Below are positions 49,534-58,746 of a stretch of 64,000 bases of DNA, piece by piece. Made by a program: the position numbers and the translations under genes. Source of the DNA: Thermoplasmata archaeon (GTDB lineage Archaea; Thermoplasmatota; Thermoplasmata; Lutacidiplasmatales; UBA184); NCBI GenBank assembly GCA_021796385.1, contig JAJYXQ010000043.1:146159-210158 (forward strand). The letters are read 5' to 3'. The stretch's first letter is position 1. The number at the start of each line of letters is the position of its first letter. The notes under the pieces were generated by a model. That model had not been told where the DNA came from. It worked only from the letters and a program-made list of their open reading frames with translations, and ran no database searches.

Positions 49534-49653
49534 GTTAGAAAACATCACCGCGCATCAAGTATATGAAGCTATGTTCAGACGCCGACGGGCCTGCGGGAAC
49601 GTTCCGACGTCACTTACACGGTGATTTCGAGCGGCATCGCCCCGGTCCCCCGC

Positions 49654-50625
49654 CTATAGCCAGCCCTTTTCCACGGCTTCGAGCGCATGATAGGTGAACA
49701 CGATGTCGGCCCCAGCCCGGAAGAATGCCGTCAGGATCTCAGGCACCAACCGTTCCTCGGTCACCCAACCCTTCTCCGCGGCGGCCTTCACTTGGGCGTA
49801 CTCCCCGCTCACATGGTAAGCGGCCAGGGGGTGGCTGAACCGCTCCCGGGCCCTCCAGAGGAGGTCAAGCTGCGTGAGCCCCGGCTTGACCATGAGTGCA
49901 TCGGCACCCTCCTCGACATCCAATGCTAGCTCTCGCAGGCCCTCCCGTGCGTTCGCATAGTCCATTTGGTACCCTTTGCGATCGCCCACTTCAGGGGCCG
50001 AATCTTCGGCCTCTCGGAACGGCTCGTAGAGCGCACTAGCGCTCTTGAGGCCATAGGACAGTATGGCCGTGTCTTTGAACCCTGCGCCATCGAGACCGGC
50101 CCGGAGGGCCGAGACCTGACCGTCCGCCATGGCGCTCGGAGCCACCCAGTCGGCGCCTGCGCTCGCATACGCGACCGCCGTCCTCGAAAGGGCGGAGAGG
50201 GTCGTGTCGTTGTCTACCCTTCCCCCCTTCCCGAGCCCGCATTGCCCGGAACGCGTGTAGGCACAAAGACAGACGTCCGCAATGAGGGTCAAGGAAGTCG
50301 TCCCGGAGTGTCTTCGGAGGAATCTCGGGATGACCCCCCGTGGGTCCCAGGCACCCGCCCCATCTTCCCGCTTACGTTCAGGTCGACCGAATAGGAGCAG
50401 ACCGCCCAGTCGTGCCTTCTCTGCGCGGCGCACGATGGCATCCGCTTGTTCCAGCGGATACCTGAACTGACCTGGCATGGCCGCGATCGGCTCTTCCCGA
50501 GAGAGCGCGGGATCTAAGAAGATGGGGAGGAAGAGCCGCTGGGGAACGATCCGTGTTTCCCGCAGCGTTTCCCTGAGCCACGGTGTCCGGCGAAGTCGTC
50601 GCAAGCGCACCGCAGGGTATCCCAT
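49654..50625 (-). CDS. hemB: Porphobilinogen synthase (ALA dehydratase)
   Basis: HemB (323 aa), which condenses two 5-aminolevulinate molecules to porphobilinogen. The zinc-type Cys triad is in ADVCLCAYTRSGQCG. Active-site lysines are in SYGLKSASALYEPFREA and ALMVKPGLTQLDLL. DRKGYQMDYANAREGLRE is also conserved. It starts 4 nt after the hemA stop and is thus co-expressed with glutamyl-tRNA reductase. Together they show heme or other tetrapyrrole synthesis by the C5 pathway. Confidence 0.95.
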   Translation of the reverse strand: MGYPAVRLRRLRRTPWLRETLRETRIVPQRLFLPIFLDPALSREEPIAAMPGQFRYPLEQADAIVRRAEKARLGGLLLFGRPERKREDGAGAWDPRGVIPRFLRRHSGTTSLTLIADVCLCAYTRSGQCGLGKGGRVDNDTTLSALSRTAVAYASAGADWVAPSAMADGQVSALRAGLDGAGFKDTAILSYGLKSASALYEPFREAEDSAPEVGDRKGYQMDYANAREGLRELALDVEEGADALMVKPGLTQLDLLWRARERFSHPLAAYHVSGEYAQVKAAAEKGWVTEERLVPEILTAFFRAGADIVFTYHALEAVEKGWL

Positions 50626-50629
50626 GGTC

Positions 50630-51853
50630 CTAAGCGGGTGTCGGGACGATGAGGAGCCGCTCGGCCACGGCGATCGCCTTTGTGCGCTCTTCGGGCGAGA
50701 GACTGCGCAAGGAGACGATGCTAGGCAGGAGCAAACGCTTGATGAGGCTCGTCGAGAGGTTCCGGATCACGGTCTCCGCTTCCGGGGGAGAACCGAGCAG
50801 TGAGAGCGCCTTCTCACGCTCCTCACGGGCCACCATCTCCGCCTGGGCCAACAGTCGCTCGGCAAAGCGGGCGATGTCCCGCTCCTCCTGCACCCGGGCA
50901 AACTCCCGGGATTCTTCCCGCACGATGCGGCGAGCGCTCTGGATGGAGCCCGCCTTCCCTAGCGAGATCCGATGGGACTCCCGTCGGAGGTCCTCCATGG
51001 TGACCCGGACAAACTGATGGGGGTGACCTTTCACGCCCAAGTTGGGCGGCACTCCCAGGTCGACCACTGTGAGCGCAGTATCACGCCCTCGCGTGGTCTC
51101 CGGGGAGATCAAAAGGAGCGGTCGTTGGGTCTCGGCGGCGCAGAACACGACGTCGAACCGCTTGAGGTTCCGCGCCAGCTCCCCCGGGGTCACAGCCTCG
51201 AAACCTCCCTGGGAACGAAGTTCCTTCCGTCGCCGCTCGGACCGAGCTGCAACGGTCACGTTCCGAGCCCCGTCCCGGAGGAGCCGGGAGAGGATCTTCC
51301 CGCCCAACTGTCCGGCCCCCAGGACCCCGATGCGGGGGTGGGTCAGGTCCGGGTGTTCCCGGCGGGCCTGATCGATCGCCAAGCGAGCCAGGGAGGTAAC
51401 ACCGTCGTGCAGGTGGGTCTCGTTCCGCACTCGCTTTCCGACGTGGATCGCCCGTTCGAAGAGCTCGGAAAGTGCGCGGTCCGTGAAACCGGCGTTGGTC
51501 GCCGTCTGATACGCAGACCGGACCTGGCCCTGGATCTCGTCCTCGCCAATGAGCTCTGAATCTAGGCCTGCAGACACCTCGAAGAGGTGTTCGACCACCC
51601 GTACCCCGGAATACAGTTCTTGGTGGGGGTCCAATCGGAAGGAACCGATGAAACGGCGGACGGCAGGCTCCACCCCATCGGGCATCGAGAGGTAGAGCTC
51701 AAAGCGGTTGCAGGTCCGGAGGGCCACTCCTGCGGTCGTCGGATGGTGGCGGAGCGTCCGGCGCAGAAGATCTTGGGCCTTCTGTTCCGAGAGCTTGTCC
51801 AGCGAAGCCAGACCACTGCGCCGGGAGCGAACGCTCAGGCAGAGTAGACCCAT
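50630..51853 (-). CDS. hemA: Glutamyl-tRNA reductase
   Basis: HemA (407 aa), NADPH-dependent first enzyme of the C5 tetrapyrrole pathway. The nucleophilic Cys is in VALRTCNRFELYL. Later marks are SAGLDSELIGEDEIQGQVRSAY, an NADPH site IGVLGAGQLGGKIL, and FCAAETQRPLL. The ATG (MGLLCLSVRSRRSG) fits family starts. A TATA box (CTTTAAATCC) ~32-41 bp upstream gives hemA-hemB its own promoter, although it lies just downstream of L15 in the same direction. Confidence 0.95.
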   Translation of the reverse strand: MGLLCLSVRSRRSGLASLDKLSEQKAQDLLRRTLRHHPTTAGVALRTCNRFELYLSMPDGVEPAVRRFIGSFRLDPHQELYSGVRVVEHLFEVSAGLDSELIGEDEIQGQVRSAYQTATNAGFTDRALSELFERAIHVGKRVRNETHLHDGVTSLARLAIDQARREHPDLTHPRIGVLGAGQLGGKILSRLLRDGARNVTVAARSERRRKELRSQGGFEAVTPGELARNLKRFDVVFCAAETQRPLLLISPETTRGRDTALTVVDLGVPPNLGVKGHPHQFVRVTMEDLRRESHRISLGKAGSIQSARRIVREESREFARVQEERDIARFAERLLAQAEMVAREEREKALSLLGSPPEAETVIRNLSTSLIKRLLLPSIVSLRSLSPEERTKAIAVAERLLIVPTPA

Positions 51854-51884
51854 GCCACGCCTCGCAGGTATCTGAGGTCGCTTC

Positions 51885-51894
51885 GGATTTAAAG
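51885..51894 (-). promoter_or_regulatory. TATA box of hemAB
   Basis: Minus-strand CTTTAAATCC, 32-41 bp upstream of the hemA ATG, in the 137-bp gap after L15. It suggests that hemAB is transcribed independently of the ribosomal operon. Confidence 0.5.
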
Positions 51895-51990
51895 CATGCC
51901 TCGAACCCCAAGGGCCGCCACTCTCATAGCGGAAGGCGACGGTGCACTCTCTTGCACGCGGCCAGAGTCGAACGGATGCGGCCGAAAGGC

Positions 51991-52398
51991 CTACTGCGCG
52001 ATCTCGACCTTTTCCTGCGCTAGGCGGGAAGCGTGAGCCACCCGGACCTTCCACTTCCCTTCTACCTTGCCACCACCGAGCAGGCGGTCGATGCCGGCCC
52101 CCGTGAGGTCGGCCACGTTCACCGCCCCCTCCGAAGTCAGTAGCCCCTTCTCCTTGAGAAGAGGTGCGAGCGTGGGAAGCTCCCCGACGTTCACCGCCAC
52201 GGGATAGGACATCGCCGCAGCGGGGCGCTTGAAACCATGGCGTCCGAAATGGTCCGGCGCATAGATGAGCATGCTCTTGAACTTGTGCTTGTGTAGACCA
52301 GCATTGCCAGTACCGCCGCGCTTTCCCGCTCCCCGGCCCGCCTTGGTCCCTCGGCCATGGGTCCGGGATCCGCGGAACTTCCTTGTCTTTGAAACCAT
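51991..52398 (-). CDS. rpl15: Ribosomal protein uL15
   Basis: uL15 (135 aa). It has the basic N terminus KFRGSRTHGRGTKAGRGAGKRG, then RPAAAMSYPVAVNVGELPTL and the C-terminal GGGKVEGKWKVRVAHASRLA. It is the last gene of the long ribosomal operon. In many archaea secY and adk follow; here hemA follows behind its own promoter. Confidence 0.95.
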   Translation of the reverse strand: MVSKTRKFRGSRTHGRGTKAGRGAGKRGGTGNAGLHKHKFKSMLIYAPDHFGRHGFKRPAAAMSYPVAVNVGELPTLAPLLKEKGLLTSEGAVNVADLTGAGIDRLLGGGKVEGKWKVRVAHASRLAQEKVEIAQ

Positions 52399-52417
52399 AT
52401 TCCTACCTCCTTCCCCT

Positions 52418-52864
52418 TCAGATCATCCGGCGGGCCACCGCGTTCATGTCATCCTTGGTTCCCGCCGCTCGGAACCCGAGGGCACCGCCCATTGTGAAGG
52501 GCTTCTTTGTGGATCGCCAGCCCCCGGTCGGTGCCTTGAGCCGGAACACCGGTACCACGGACCCCTTTACCCCACGGAGTCCCTCCTTGGCGGCCTGAGG
52601 GGCGAGCTTCTTCGCTTCCCCATCGGCCAACGGTTCCCCGTCCGGCTGCTTCCCGCGTCCCTTCAGGAGCAACTCCACGGTCTCGACCGACACCGGACCC
52701 CAGGTGACATATCCCTGGACCCGGGTCAGCATCCCGCGGTAGGATTCCTCCTCGGGAAGGATGGTTGCGTGGTTTGGCCTGTGCAACCGGAGTTCCCGGA
52801 AGGTGGCCAGGATGTCCCGGTGGGCGTGGATGCCTCCCCGCACACGCACGACGAGCCACACCAT
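52418..52864 (-). CDS. rpl30: Ribosomal protein uL30
   Basis: uL30 (148 aa, archaeal long form). It opens with WLVVRVRGGIHAHRDILATFRELRL and NHATILPEEESYRGMLTRVQGYVTWG. The C-terminal extension ends with PFTMGGALGFRAAGTKDDMN. The ATG overlaps the uS5 stop (ATGA). Confidence 0.94.
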   Translation of the reverse strand: MVWLVVRVRGGIHAHRDILATFRELRLHRPNHATILPEEESYRGMLTRVQGYVTWGPVSVETVELLLKGRGKQPDGEPLADGEAKKLAPQAAKEGLRGVKGSVVPVFRLKAPTGGWRSTKKPFTMGGALGFRAAGTKDDMNAVARRMI

Positions 52865-53682
52865 CAGAACCGACCTCCGCCCCCGCGCCGGCGCGGTCCT
52901 CCCCGGCCGGGTCCGCCCCGACCGGGTCCGCCCCGACCTCCCCCGCCCCGCCGCTCGCCTTCGGGCAGCGGTTCGATCTTCGGGAGGATGGAAGTACCGG
53001 TGGGACCCCGGATCATCTTGAGCCGGTTCAGATCCGCCGGTGGAACCTTCAAGAGAGAGAGCTTTCGCATCGCATCGAAGGCGGCCATGGCATAGTTCAC
53101 GGTGGTCTTGGTGTGACCTTGGGTGAATCCCCACGCGTCCTTGATGCCGGCGAACCTTAGGACGGGCTTGGCCACATCTCCGACGGCGAGCCCGACCCCC
53201 TGGGGAGCCGGCTTGAACGTCACCCGAATGCTGCCGCACTTTCCGGTGACCGAGAAAGGGAGCGAATGCGGACGGTAACACCCGCACTCCCAACTGCCAC
53301 AGCCCCGGATGACTTCGATGAGGTTGAGCTTTGCCCGGTCGATGGCCGTACGGATGGCCGGGCCGACCTCCTTGCCCTTCGACCGTCCGAGCCCCACGAC
53401 ACCATCCCCGTTCCCAACGACGACCGTAATGGCGAACTTGAGCCGCCGGCCCGAATCCGTCATCCGCTGGACCATGTTCACATCCAGCACTTCGTCCTGC
53501 ATCTCCGGCAGGAGGATGTCCACGATCTGGGATTCCTTGATGGAGAGACCGCTGTGATAGGCCTCGGAGAAGGTCGTGATCTCGCCGGCACGGACCCGCT
53601 TCCCGAGTTCCGTGCGAGGCATCCAGGACGCCGTGGGGTCCGGGGCCCCTTCCCGGTTGTCGCCTCGGCCTTCGCTCCTCAT
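52864..53682 (-). CDS. rps5: Ribosomal protein uS5 with RGG-like tail
   Basis: uS5 (272 aa). The N-terminal double-stranded RNA-binding-like domain has [21 protein letters not shown], followed by [30 protein letters not shown] and the archaeal-type [13 protein letters not shown]. The last ~30 residues are almost only Gly, Arg and Pro in GRGGP repeats, an RGG-like tail uncommon in archaeal uS5. Four-nt overlap with L18 and ATGA overlap with L30. Confidence 0.96.
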   Translation of the reverse strand: MRSEGRGDNREGAPDPTASWMPRTELGKRVRAGEITTFSEAYHSGLSIKESQIVDILLPEMQDEVLDVNMVQRMTDSGRRLKFAITVVVGNGDGVVGLGRSKGKEVGPAIRTAIDRAKLNLIEVIRGCGSWECGCYRPHSLPFSVTGKCGSIRVTFKPAPQGVGLAVGDVAKPVLRFAGIKDAWGFTQGHTKTTVNYAMAAFDAMRKLSLLKVPPADLNRLKMIRGPTGTSILPKIEPLPEGERRGGGGRGGPGRGGPGRGGPRRRGGGGRF

Positions 53683-54218
53683 GCGCTCTTTCCCGCCGCC
53701 TTGGTCGATGGGGCGACGCCACTTTTGATCTTCTCTATCATCTTGCTTAGGTCCACGGGGATCTTCTCCTTCAAGTGCTGGCCCGAGATCCGGTCCGCAC
53801 TCGGGAAGTGCTCCTGCGAATGTGGGATCTGCAGTCCGGCATCCACCAGACCTTTGAGGGCACCCATTACCCTTCCACCCGGGGTCGGATGCGTCAACCC
53901 CCCGTCCAAGACGGCCTCTGGATGGCCCGCGGCGAGGCTTCTTACCCCGGCCAGGTACCCGGTGAGGTAAGCGGCGGTCGTCGAGGTGAGCGAGTGGTCA
54001 CCGAATCCAAGCCCGGAGAGCTCGGTGGATTGGGCCTGGGCCGCCACCAAGTCTCCGTGAGGATCGTACCGTGTGAGGGTCACGAGCACGCGGGCGTTGG
54101 TGATCCGAACGACCGCGCGGGGCTTGCCGCTCTTCAGGAGCTTGAGTCGGTATCGGTAGTTCGTCTTGCCGTCCCGCCGGCGTCGGAAATGCACTCGATA
54201 TCGGGGTCCTTCCGCCAT
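53679..54218 (-). CDS. rpl18: Ribosomal protein uL18
   Basis: uL18 (179 aa), which binds 5S rRNA with uL5. Conserved segments are [50 protein letters not shown] and [20 protein letters not shown] with the final domain. It lies between L19e (4-bp gap) and S5 (overlap). Confidence 0.95.
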   Translation of the reverse strand: MAEGPRYRVHFRRRRDGKTNYRYRLKLLKSGKPRAVVRITNARVLVTLTRYDPHGDLVAAQAQSTELSGLGFGDHSLTSTTAAYLTGYLAGVRSLAAGHPEAVLDGGLTHPTPGGRVMGALKGLVDAGLQIPHSQEHFPSADRISGQHLKEKIPVDLSKMIEKIKSGVAPSTKAAGKSA

Positions 54219-54222
54219 GATT

Positions 54223-54678
54223 TCAGCTCTCCTTGAGGAGGCTAGCGAGCTTCAGACTGGAGACGAGGTGGGCCCGGCTACGGAACATGCCTCCCTTGAC
54301 CTTCCGATAGTAGGTCCGGTACGACGCGGGGGTGATCTTCTTGTCGCTCCGAAGTTGTGACAGCAACCGGCGCTGGGCGCGGACGAGGTTCATCCACCGG
54401 TCCTTGCGCGGAAGGCGAGACCGGGGGGTGCCCTTTCGAGAACCGGGACCCTGATGGCGCCCCCGGCGTAGCTCTTCATCGTGGGCCTTTGCACGGGCAC
54501 GGGAGACCCCGCGCACCGGCTTCGCGGCGATGACCCCTACCCGGATCGCGTGTCGGATATCAGAACGGGTGACCGCTTCTTCGAGGTCGACGGAGCTCTC
54601 CGGATCGATCCAGACCCGGTTGACACCGCACTTCAGGACCGCGGCCGCCATGCGGCGCTGATTAGCAAGGTCCGTCAT
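54223..54678 (-). CDS. rpl19e: Ribosomal protein eL19 (L19e)
   Basis: eL19 (151 aa). It shows DLANQRRMAAAVLKCGVNRVW, IDPESSVDLEEAVTRSDIR and the long basic helix with GPGSRKGT and YRTYYRKVKGGMFRS. The ATG overlaps the L32e stop. Longer upstream frames are not conserved. Confidence 0.96.
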   Translation of the reverse strand: MTDLANQRRMAAAVLKCGVNRVWIDPESSVDLEEAVTRSDIRHAIRVGVIAAKPVRGVSRARAKAHDEELRRGRHQGPGSRKGTPRSRLPRKDRWMNLVRAQRRLLSQLRSDKKITPASYRTYYRKVKGGMFRSRAHLVSSLKLASLLKES

Positions 54679-55151
54679 TCTTCCCCTCCTCCGCCACCGC
54701 CTCGGGCCAAGGGGTTGGCGATCCGGAAGCCCTTCTTGCGGGCGGACTCTTCGAGCCCGAGACGCTTCTTGGTGCCCACGCTGCGACCGATGATCACGAG
54801 GTGACGGGTCGGCTCGAGCTCCTCCATCTCTCCCGGATGATGGATGACCACCGGGACGAATCCGAGGGCGGTCCGGCCCCGGGTCTGGGCGGGCGTACCG
54901 TACCCGATGGAGACGACCTCCGAACGATAACCGTAATGTCGGCGCTGCTTCGACTGCATCCCGCGCGGACGCCGCCAAGACCCCCATCGGCCGATCCGCC
55001 AGTAGCGGTGGGCGTGCTGGCGCACGAACAGGGGGTGACGGGACCGGACGGCCCGGCGCACGGCCATGAGGCGGACCTCTTCAGCGGTGAGCGTGGGACG
55101 CCGCTTCTGCGTGTCCTCCTCCTTCGTCTCCTTTGCCTTCTTCTCTGCCAT
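54675..55151 (-). CDS. rpl32e: Ribosomal protein eL32 (L32e)
   Basis: eL32 (158 aa). The core has HPLFVRQHAHRYWRIGRWGSW with RRPRGMQSKQRRH, then VSIGYGTPAQTRG and the HLVIIGRSVGTKKRLGLEE strand-helix. The N-terminal ~25 residues are charged and the C terminus ends in a Gly run (GGGGGGEE). It overlaps L19e by 4 nt. Confidence 0.95.
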   Translation of the reverse strand: MAEKKAKETKEEDTQKRRPTLTAEEVRLMAVRRAVRSRHPLFVRQHAHRYWRIGRWGSWRRPRGMQSKQRRHYGYRSEVVSIGYGTPAQTRGRTALGFVPVVIHHPGEMEELEPTRHLVIIGRSVGTKKRLGLEESARKKGFRIANPLARGGGGGGEE

Positions 55152-55156
55152 CGTCC

Positions 55157-55702
55157 TCACTCCACAGGTCGAGCCTTCTCGGTGATATAGATGCCGTCCT
55201 GGAACACGCGTGGATCGTAGTTACGAATGTGGGTTGTCTTCTCCATATTGGCCACGGACTGGCCGACGGCCTCGATGTCGATCCCGCTGAACTTCAGGAC
55301 TTCCCCCGCGACCTCGACCTTCGTCGTGCCGACCAGGGGCGAGCGCCGGGGGAACTTCTCCCCAAGGAAGTTCTCGATGATCACGTGCCCTTCCTTCTCG
55401 TAGACCTTCATCGGAAAGTGGGCGGAGACCATCTTTGCCTGCGCCACGAAGCCCTTCGTGACCCCGAGTACCATGTTCTTCATGTGGTGTTCCCAGGTCG
55501 CGAGGATGGCCAGGGTCTTCCGGCGACCGGGCAAGGTGAGCGTCAACATCGCGGAATCCCCTGAGACCTTGAGGGCGATCGCCGCTGCGGGGAAGGTCCG
55601 CGTAACCTTGCCGAGCGGTCCGGCAACCGTGAGCTGGTCCGCCTTCAGCGTTACCGTGACCCCTTTGGGGAGGGGAACCGAAGTTGTGTGCTCAGTAGAC
55701 AT
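55157..55702 (-). CDS. rpl6: Ribosomal protein uL6
   Basis: uL6 (181 aa), near the factor-binding site. Two L6 domains are visible: VPLPKGVTVTLKADQLTVAG with GPLGKVTRTF, and MVSAHFPMKVYEKEGHVIIENF with FSGIDIEAVGQSVANME. The chosen ATG (MSTEHTTSVPL) overlaps the uS8 3' end by 11 bp. Confidence 0.96.
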   Translation of the reverse strand: MSTEHTTSVPLPKGVTVTLKADQLTVAGPLGKVTRTFPAAAIALKVSGDSAMLTLTLPGRRKTLAILATWEHHMKNMVLGVTKGFVAQAKMVSAHFPMKVYEKEGHVIIENFLGEKFPRRSPLVGTTKVEVAGEVLKFSGIDIEAVGQSVANMEKTTHIRNYDPRVFQDGIYITEKARPVE

Positions 55703-56078
55703 AGGCGATGAGCCGTCCCCCCGCGCCAATCTCCCGCGCCTTCATCTGGGTCATGATGCCGCTGTTCGTACTGAGGATGAGCAACCCAAAGTCCTGGGCC
55801 GGTAGGAAACGAGCCTCGAACCGTTCGAGGTCGCGGACGCCCACCGAAAGGCGGGGCTTGATGACGCCGCAATAGTTGATCCGACGTACGAGCGAGACCC
55901 GGTAGGCCCCACCCTTCCCGTTCGCTTCGAGGGTGAACTCGCCGACGTAGCCGTTCTCCTTCAGGATCCCGAGCACGGCGCCGACCGTGTTGGATACCGG
56001 TGCGACCCGGACCTCCGGCACTCCGGAAGAATCGGCGTTCCGGATCTTCACCAAGGCATCGTTCAAAACATCCTGCAT
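55692..56078 (-). CDS. rps8: Ribosomal protein uS8
   Basis: uS8 (128 aa), a central-domain 16S rRNA binder. It has DVLNDALVKIRNADSSGVPEV, a YCGVIKPRLSVGVRDLERFE segment and the C-terminal LLILSTNSGIMTQMKARE typical of the family. It follows S14 by 16 bp. Confidence 0.96.
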   Translation of the reverse strand: MQDVLNDALVKIRNADSSGVPEVRVAPVSNTVGAVLGILKENGYVGEFTLEANGKGGAYRVSLVRRINYCGVIKPRLSVGVRDLERFEARFLPAQDFGLLILSTNSGIMTQMKAREIGAGGRLIAYVY

Positions 56079-56094
56079 CGTTCCTCCACCTTCC

Positions 56095-56241
56095 TTAATC
56101 GTACTTGTGGAACCCGAGGTCCATGGCGATCTCCCGGAAACATTGGCGGCAAACGTGAAGGTTGTACCGCCGCACGATCCCCCGCTTGCGCCCGCAGCGC
56201 AGGCAACCGACCTTCCGTCCGAACAGCTTCTTGGGCTTCAT
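56095..56241 (-). CDS. rps14: Ribosomal protein uS14, zinc type
   Basis: A 48-residue zinc-binding uS14. The Cys4 site is CLRCGRKRG and CRQCFREIA; the basic N terminus is [11 protein letters not shown] and the end is DLGFHKYD, as in other archaea. Start ATG lies 12 bp after the L5 stop. Confidence 0.95.
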   Translation of the reverse strand: MKPKKLFGRKVGCLRCGRKRGIVRRYNLHVCRQCFREIAMDLGFHKYD

Positions 56242-56253
56242 CGCTTCTTCCCT

Positions 56254-56778
56254 CTACTCCACAAATTTGACCCCCAGGGCCTTCTCGAGGAAGCTCGCCG
56301 TCTCCTCGGGAAGGACCCGGGCACTTCGAGCCAACGGTCGGGGACTCCGACTCCGGTGACGGACCGACCTTCCCCCTCTCCGACCGACCTCGACACAGAT
56401 GTCCATGCCGTAGATGCCGATCGCCGGATCGTACTTGAAACCGGGAAAATCCGTGTAATCGGGAATGCCAAAGGCGAAGTTCCCGTCCCGATCGATGCCG
56501 GCCCGGCTCATCTGGTTCTCCCGGGTACCGAGCGCCTTTTGGAGGAATTCCATCGCCCGGGCCCCCCGCAGGGTCACCTTGGCGCCGATCTCCTGCCCCT
56601 CACGCACACCCAAGTCCCGGTTCGTGCGGTGCGCCTTCGTTGCGACGCTCTTCTGGCCCGTCACCATCTGGAGCACCTTGTGCGCCTTGGCAAGCGGCTC
56701 GCCAGACTTCCCGACGCCGATGTTCACCACGACCTTGTGGACCTTGACCGCCCGCATGGGATTCGTCCCGTCGGTCAT
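56254..56778 (-). CDS. rpl5: Ribosomal protein uL5
   Basis: uL5 (174 aa), a 5S rRNA-binding protein of the central protuberance. It has VHKVVVNIGVGKSGEPLAKA, an IGAKVTLRGARAMEFLQKAL helix and DYTDFPGFKYDPAIGIYGMD. The ATG overlaps the S4e stop. Confidence 0.96.
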   Translation of the reverse strand: MTDGTNPMRAVKVHKVVVNIGVGKSGEPLAKAHKVLQMVTGQKSVATKAHRTNRDLGVREGQEIGAKVTLRGARAMEFLQKALGTRENQMSRAGIDRDGNFAFGIPDYTDFPGFKYDPAIGIYGMDICVEVGRRGGRSVRHRSRSPRPLARSARVLPEETASFLEKALGVKFVE

Positions 56779-57491
56779 TTCGCCACTCCTTCAAGCAGGG
56801 AGATGAGCGGTGTCGCCTCGCCGACGATGAAGGCGTAGGGCTTGACCGTGGAGAATCCCTCCTTGAAATGGACCCGGTTGGGCTCGCTCGAAGGGATCAC
56901 CTCGACCCGGTCGACATGGGCCACCTCGCCGACATGGCTTCCGCCAGAAACGTACGCCAGCATGCCGGGGGTCAGGGCGAGCCGAGAGGCCACCTTCTGT
57001 CCGGGCAGATCGAGGCGGAGGGTGTCCCCAACCTTGTAGGGGGAGCTGGCAGCGACCAGGATGTTGCGCCCGTCGTGGAGCGTCAAGGCAACCTTGCCCC
57101 CCGGGACCGTGTGCTTGAACCGGATCCGGGCCAGCTTGAACTTGGATTCTTCCGCCGAGATCGGATGGATGGCAAGCTTCCCGAGACGGTTCTTGAGCAC
57201 CCGGAAGTGTTGTGTCGGAGGCGCCCCGAGGGAAAGCACGTCCATGAGACCGATCCCCCGGGCGGGGTCCTTGACCACCTTCCCGTCGACCCAGACCTTG
57301 CCCTCCCTCAGGAGCTTCTGGGCTTCGCGGGCACTGTGCGCCAACTGAAGCACATCGCGTAAAACGAGGGATAGAGCAAGGCTTTCCTCAAAGGCATGGG
57401 GCCCAGGGGCGGGTCGCTGGATCCATTTGGTCCCCTTATGGTGGATCGGCCAGCTCTTGGGTGCAGCCCGTCGCTTCAACCGGAACGTCAT
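56775..57491 (-). CDS. rps4e: Ribosomal protein eS4 (S4e)
   Basis: eS4 (238 aa), an archaeal/eukaryotic protein. It has LKRRAAPKSWPIHHKGTKWI, an S4-like RNA-binding segment (AREAQKLLREGKVWVDGKVV), the KOW-like SGGSHVGEVAHVDRVEVI and a C-terminal NRVHFKEGFSTVKPYAFIVG. It overlaps L24 and L5 by 4 nt each. Confidence 0.96.
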   Translation of the reverse strand: MTFRLKRRAAPKSWPIHHKGTKWIQRPAPGPHAFEESLALSLVLRDVLQLAHSAREAQKLLREGKVWVDGKVVKDPARGIGLMDVLSLGAPPTQHFRVLKNRLGKLAIHPISAEESKFKLARIRFKHTVPGGKVALTLHDGRNILVAASSPYKVGDTLRLDLPGQKVASRLALTPGMLAYVSGGSHVGEVAHVDRVEVIPSSEPNRVHFKEGFSTVKPYAFIVGEATPLISLLEGVAK

Positions 57492-57952
57492 GGTTCTTCC
57501 TCCTCCGGCTCGGCGCTTGAGGTGGCGGGTGCCGGACCTTCTTCCGTCTCCGCATCTGATGCGGTTTCGGGGGCGGAGGCCGCCGCTTCTTCTGCGGGCG
57601 CCTTCAGGATGCGCCGTCGCCAGGGATCCGCAAGGTCGAGCTTCGTGATCATCAGATGATGGGGGGAGATGGGGAGCTTCTTCATCTTTCCATCCGCCTT
57701 CTTGACCGTGATGTTGTCGAGGACCAGGGAGTAATCCCGGTAGTCCACCTTGGTCACGCGTTCTTCACGGCCCACGAACGAACCGCTCATCACGCGCACG
57801 GTGTCCCCTTTCTTCACGGTGATCCTCCGCCGGCCGTACCGAGAGCGGAGCTCACGGGAGAGCGACAGCGCCAAGTGGCGGCGGCGAGCGGTCTGGTGGG
57901 CTGTGTAGAGCGCTTTCCGTTGCTTGCGGGGTAGAGAGGAATGTACCGTCAT
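57488..57952 (-). CDS. rpl24: Ribosomal protein uL24
   Basis: uL24 (154 aa), an assembly initiator near the tunnel exit. It has SSLPRKQRKALYTAHQTARR, the KOW motif KKGDTVRVMSGSFVGREERV and PISPHHLMITKLDL. The last ~45 residues are an acidic Ala/Glu/Pro tail outside the conserved fold. Confidence 0.95.
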   Translation of the reverse strand: MTVHSSLPRKQRKALYTAHQTARRRHLALSLSRELRSRYGRRRITVKKGDTVRVMSGSFVGREERVTKVDYRDYSLVLDNITVKKADGKMKKLPISPHHLMITKLDLADPWRRRILKAPAEEAAASAPETASDAETEEGPAPATSSAEPEEEEP

Positions 57953-57961
57953 CTATGCCTC

Positions 57962-58360
57962 CTAAAGTATCATCGACGAGATAGCGGCCACCCGGGGCCA
58001 CCGTTCCGCCGCCTCTTTCGCCACAGGTCCCTTGATGTGGGATCCCTTGACCTCGCCCGTGTCGGTCGCGAGCACCGCGGCGTTGTCTTCGAACATGACG
58101 TGGGTACCATCGGCTCGCAGCATCGGGAACTTCTGCCGCACGATGATCGCGTAGACCACCTGCTTGCGCATCTCGGGCGTCCCCTTCTTGACCGAGGCCA
58201 CCACGAGGTCGCCGACGCCCGCCTTCGGGTAACGGCGGTGATGGCCGTGCCAGTTGCTCACGGCGATGATCTCAATGACCTTCGCCCCCGTGTTATCCAC
58301 GCACTCGAGCCGGGCTCCCTTCGGTAGGGCCCGTGACCGGCGTCCCGCGATCCCCTTCAC
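57962..58360 (-). CDS. rpl14: Ribosomal protein uL14
   Basis: uL14 (132 aa). Conserved segments are [40 protein letters not shown], and the C-terminal [21 protein letters not shown] start overlapping the S17 stop (GTGA). Confidence 0.96.
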   Translation of the reverse strand: MKGIAGRRSRALPKGARLECVDNTGAKVIEIIAVSNWHGHHRRYPKAGVGDLVVASVKKGTPEMRKQVVYAIIVRQKFPMLRADGTHVMFEDNAAVLATDTGEVKGSHIKGPVAKEAAERWPRVAAISSMIL

Positions 58361-58746
58361 GATTTGACCTCCTCCTCCCCTTTCACCGGGAGGGAGACCT
58401 CGCCCAGGTTCTCCACGAGCACGAAGCTGACGTTCTTCGCAAGCGGTCGGGTCTCCGCCATGCGCACGCGCTTTCCTTCGGTGATCTTGAGGCAGGGGGG
58501 GGCATGGACCATGTAACGGCTCTTGCGCTTCTCGTAGCGCTCATACTTGGGAACGTAGTGGAGGAGGGTCCGCTCGACGACGACGGTCCCCTGCATCTTG
58601 GTCGAGACGACCACACCCTCGATCGTCTGCCCGCGCACCTTGATGTGTCCGTGGAACGGACACTTCGGGTCCGTGCAGGTCTCCTTCGGGAGACGCACAT
58701 CGAGGCCCGTGTCGCGGGCCTTTGCGGATCGGGTCTTGGTGGTCAT
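58357..58746 (-). CDS. rps17: Ribosomal protein uS17
   Basis: uS17 (129 aa, archaeal long form). It has the archaeal Cys-containing N terminus ([21 protein letters not shown]), then [20 protein letters not shown] and [20 protein letters not shown]. It overlaps rnp1 and L14 by 4 nt each. Confidence 0.96.
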   Translation of the reverse strand: MTTKTRSAKARDTGLDVRLPKETCTDPKCPFHGHIKVRGQTIEGVVVSTKMQGTVVVERTLLHYVPKYERYEKRKSRYMVHAPPCLKITEGKRVRMAETRPLAKNVSFVLVENLGEVSLPVKGEEEVKS

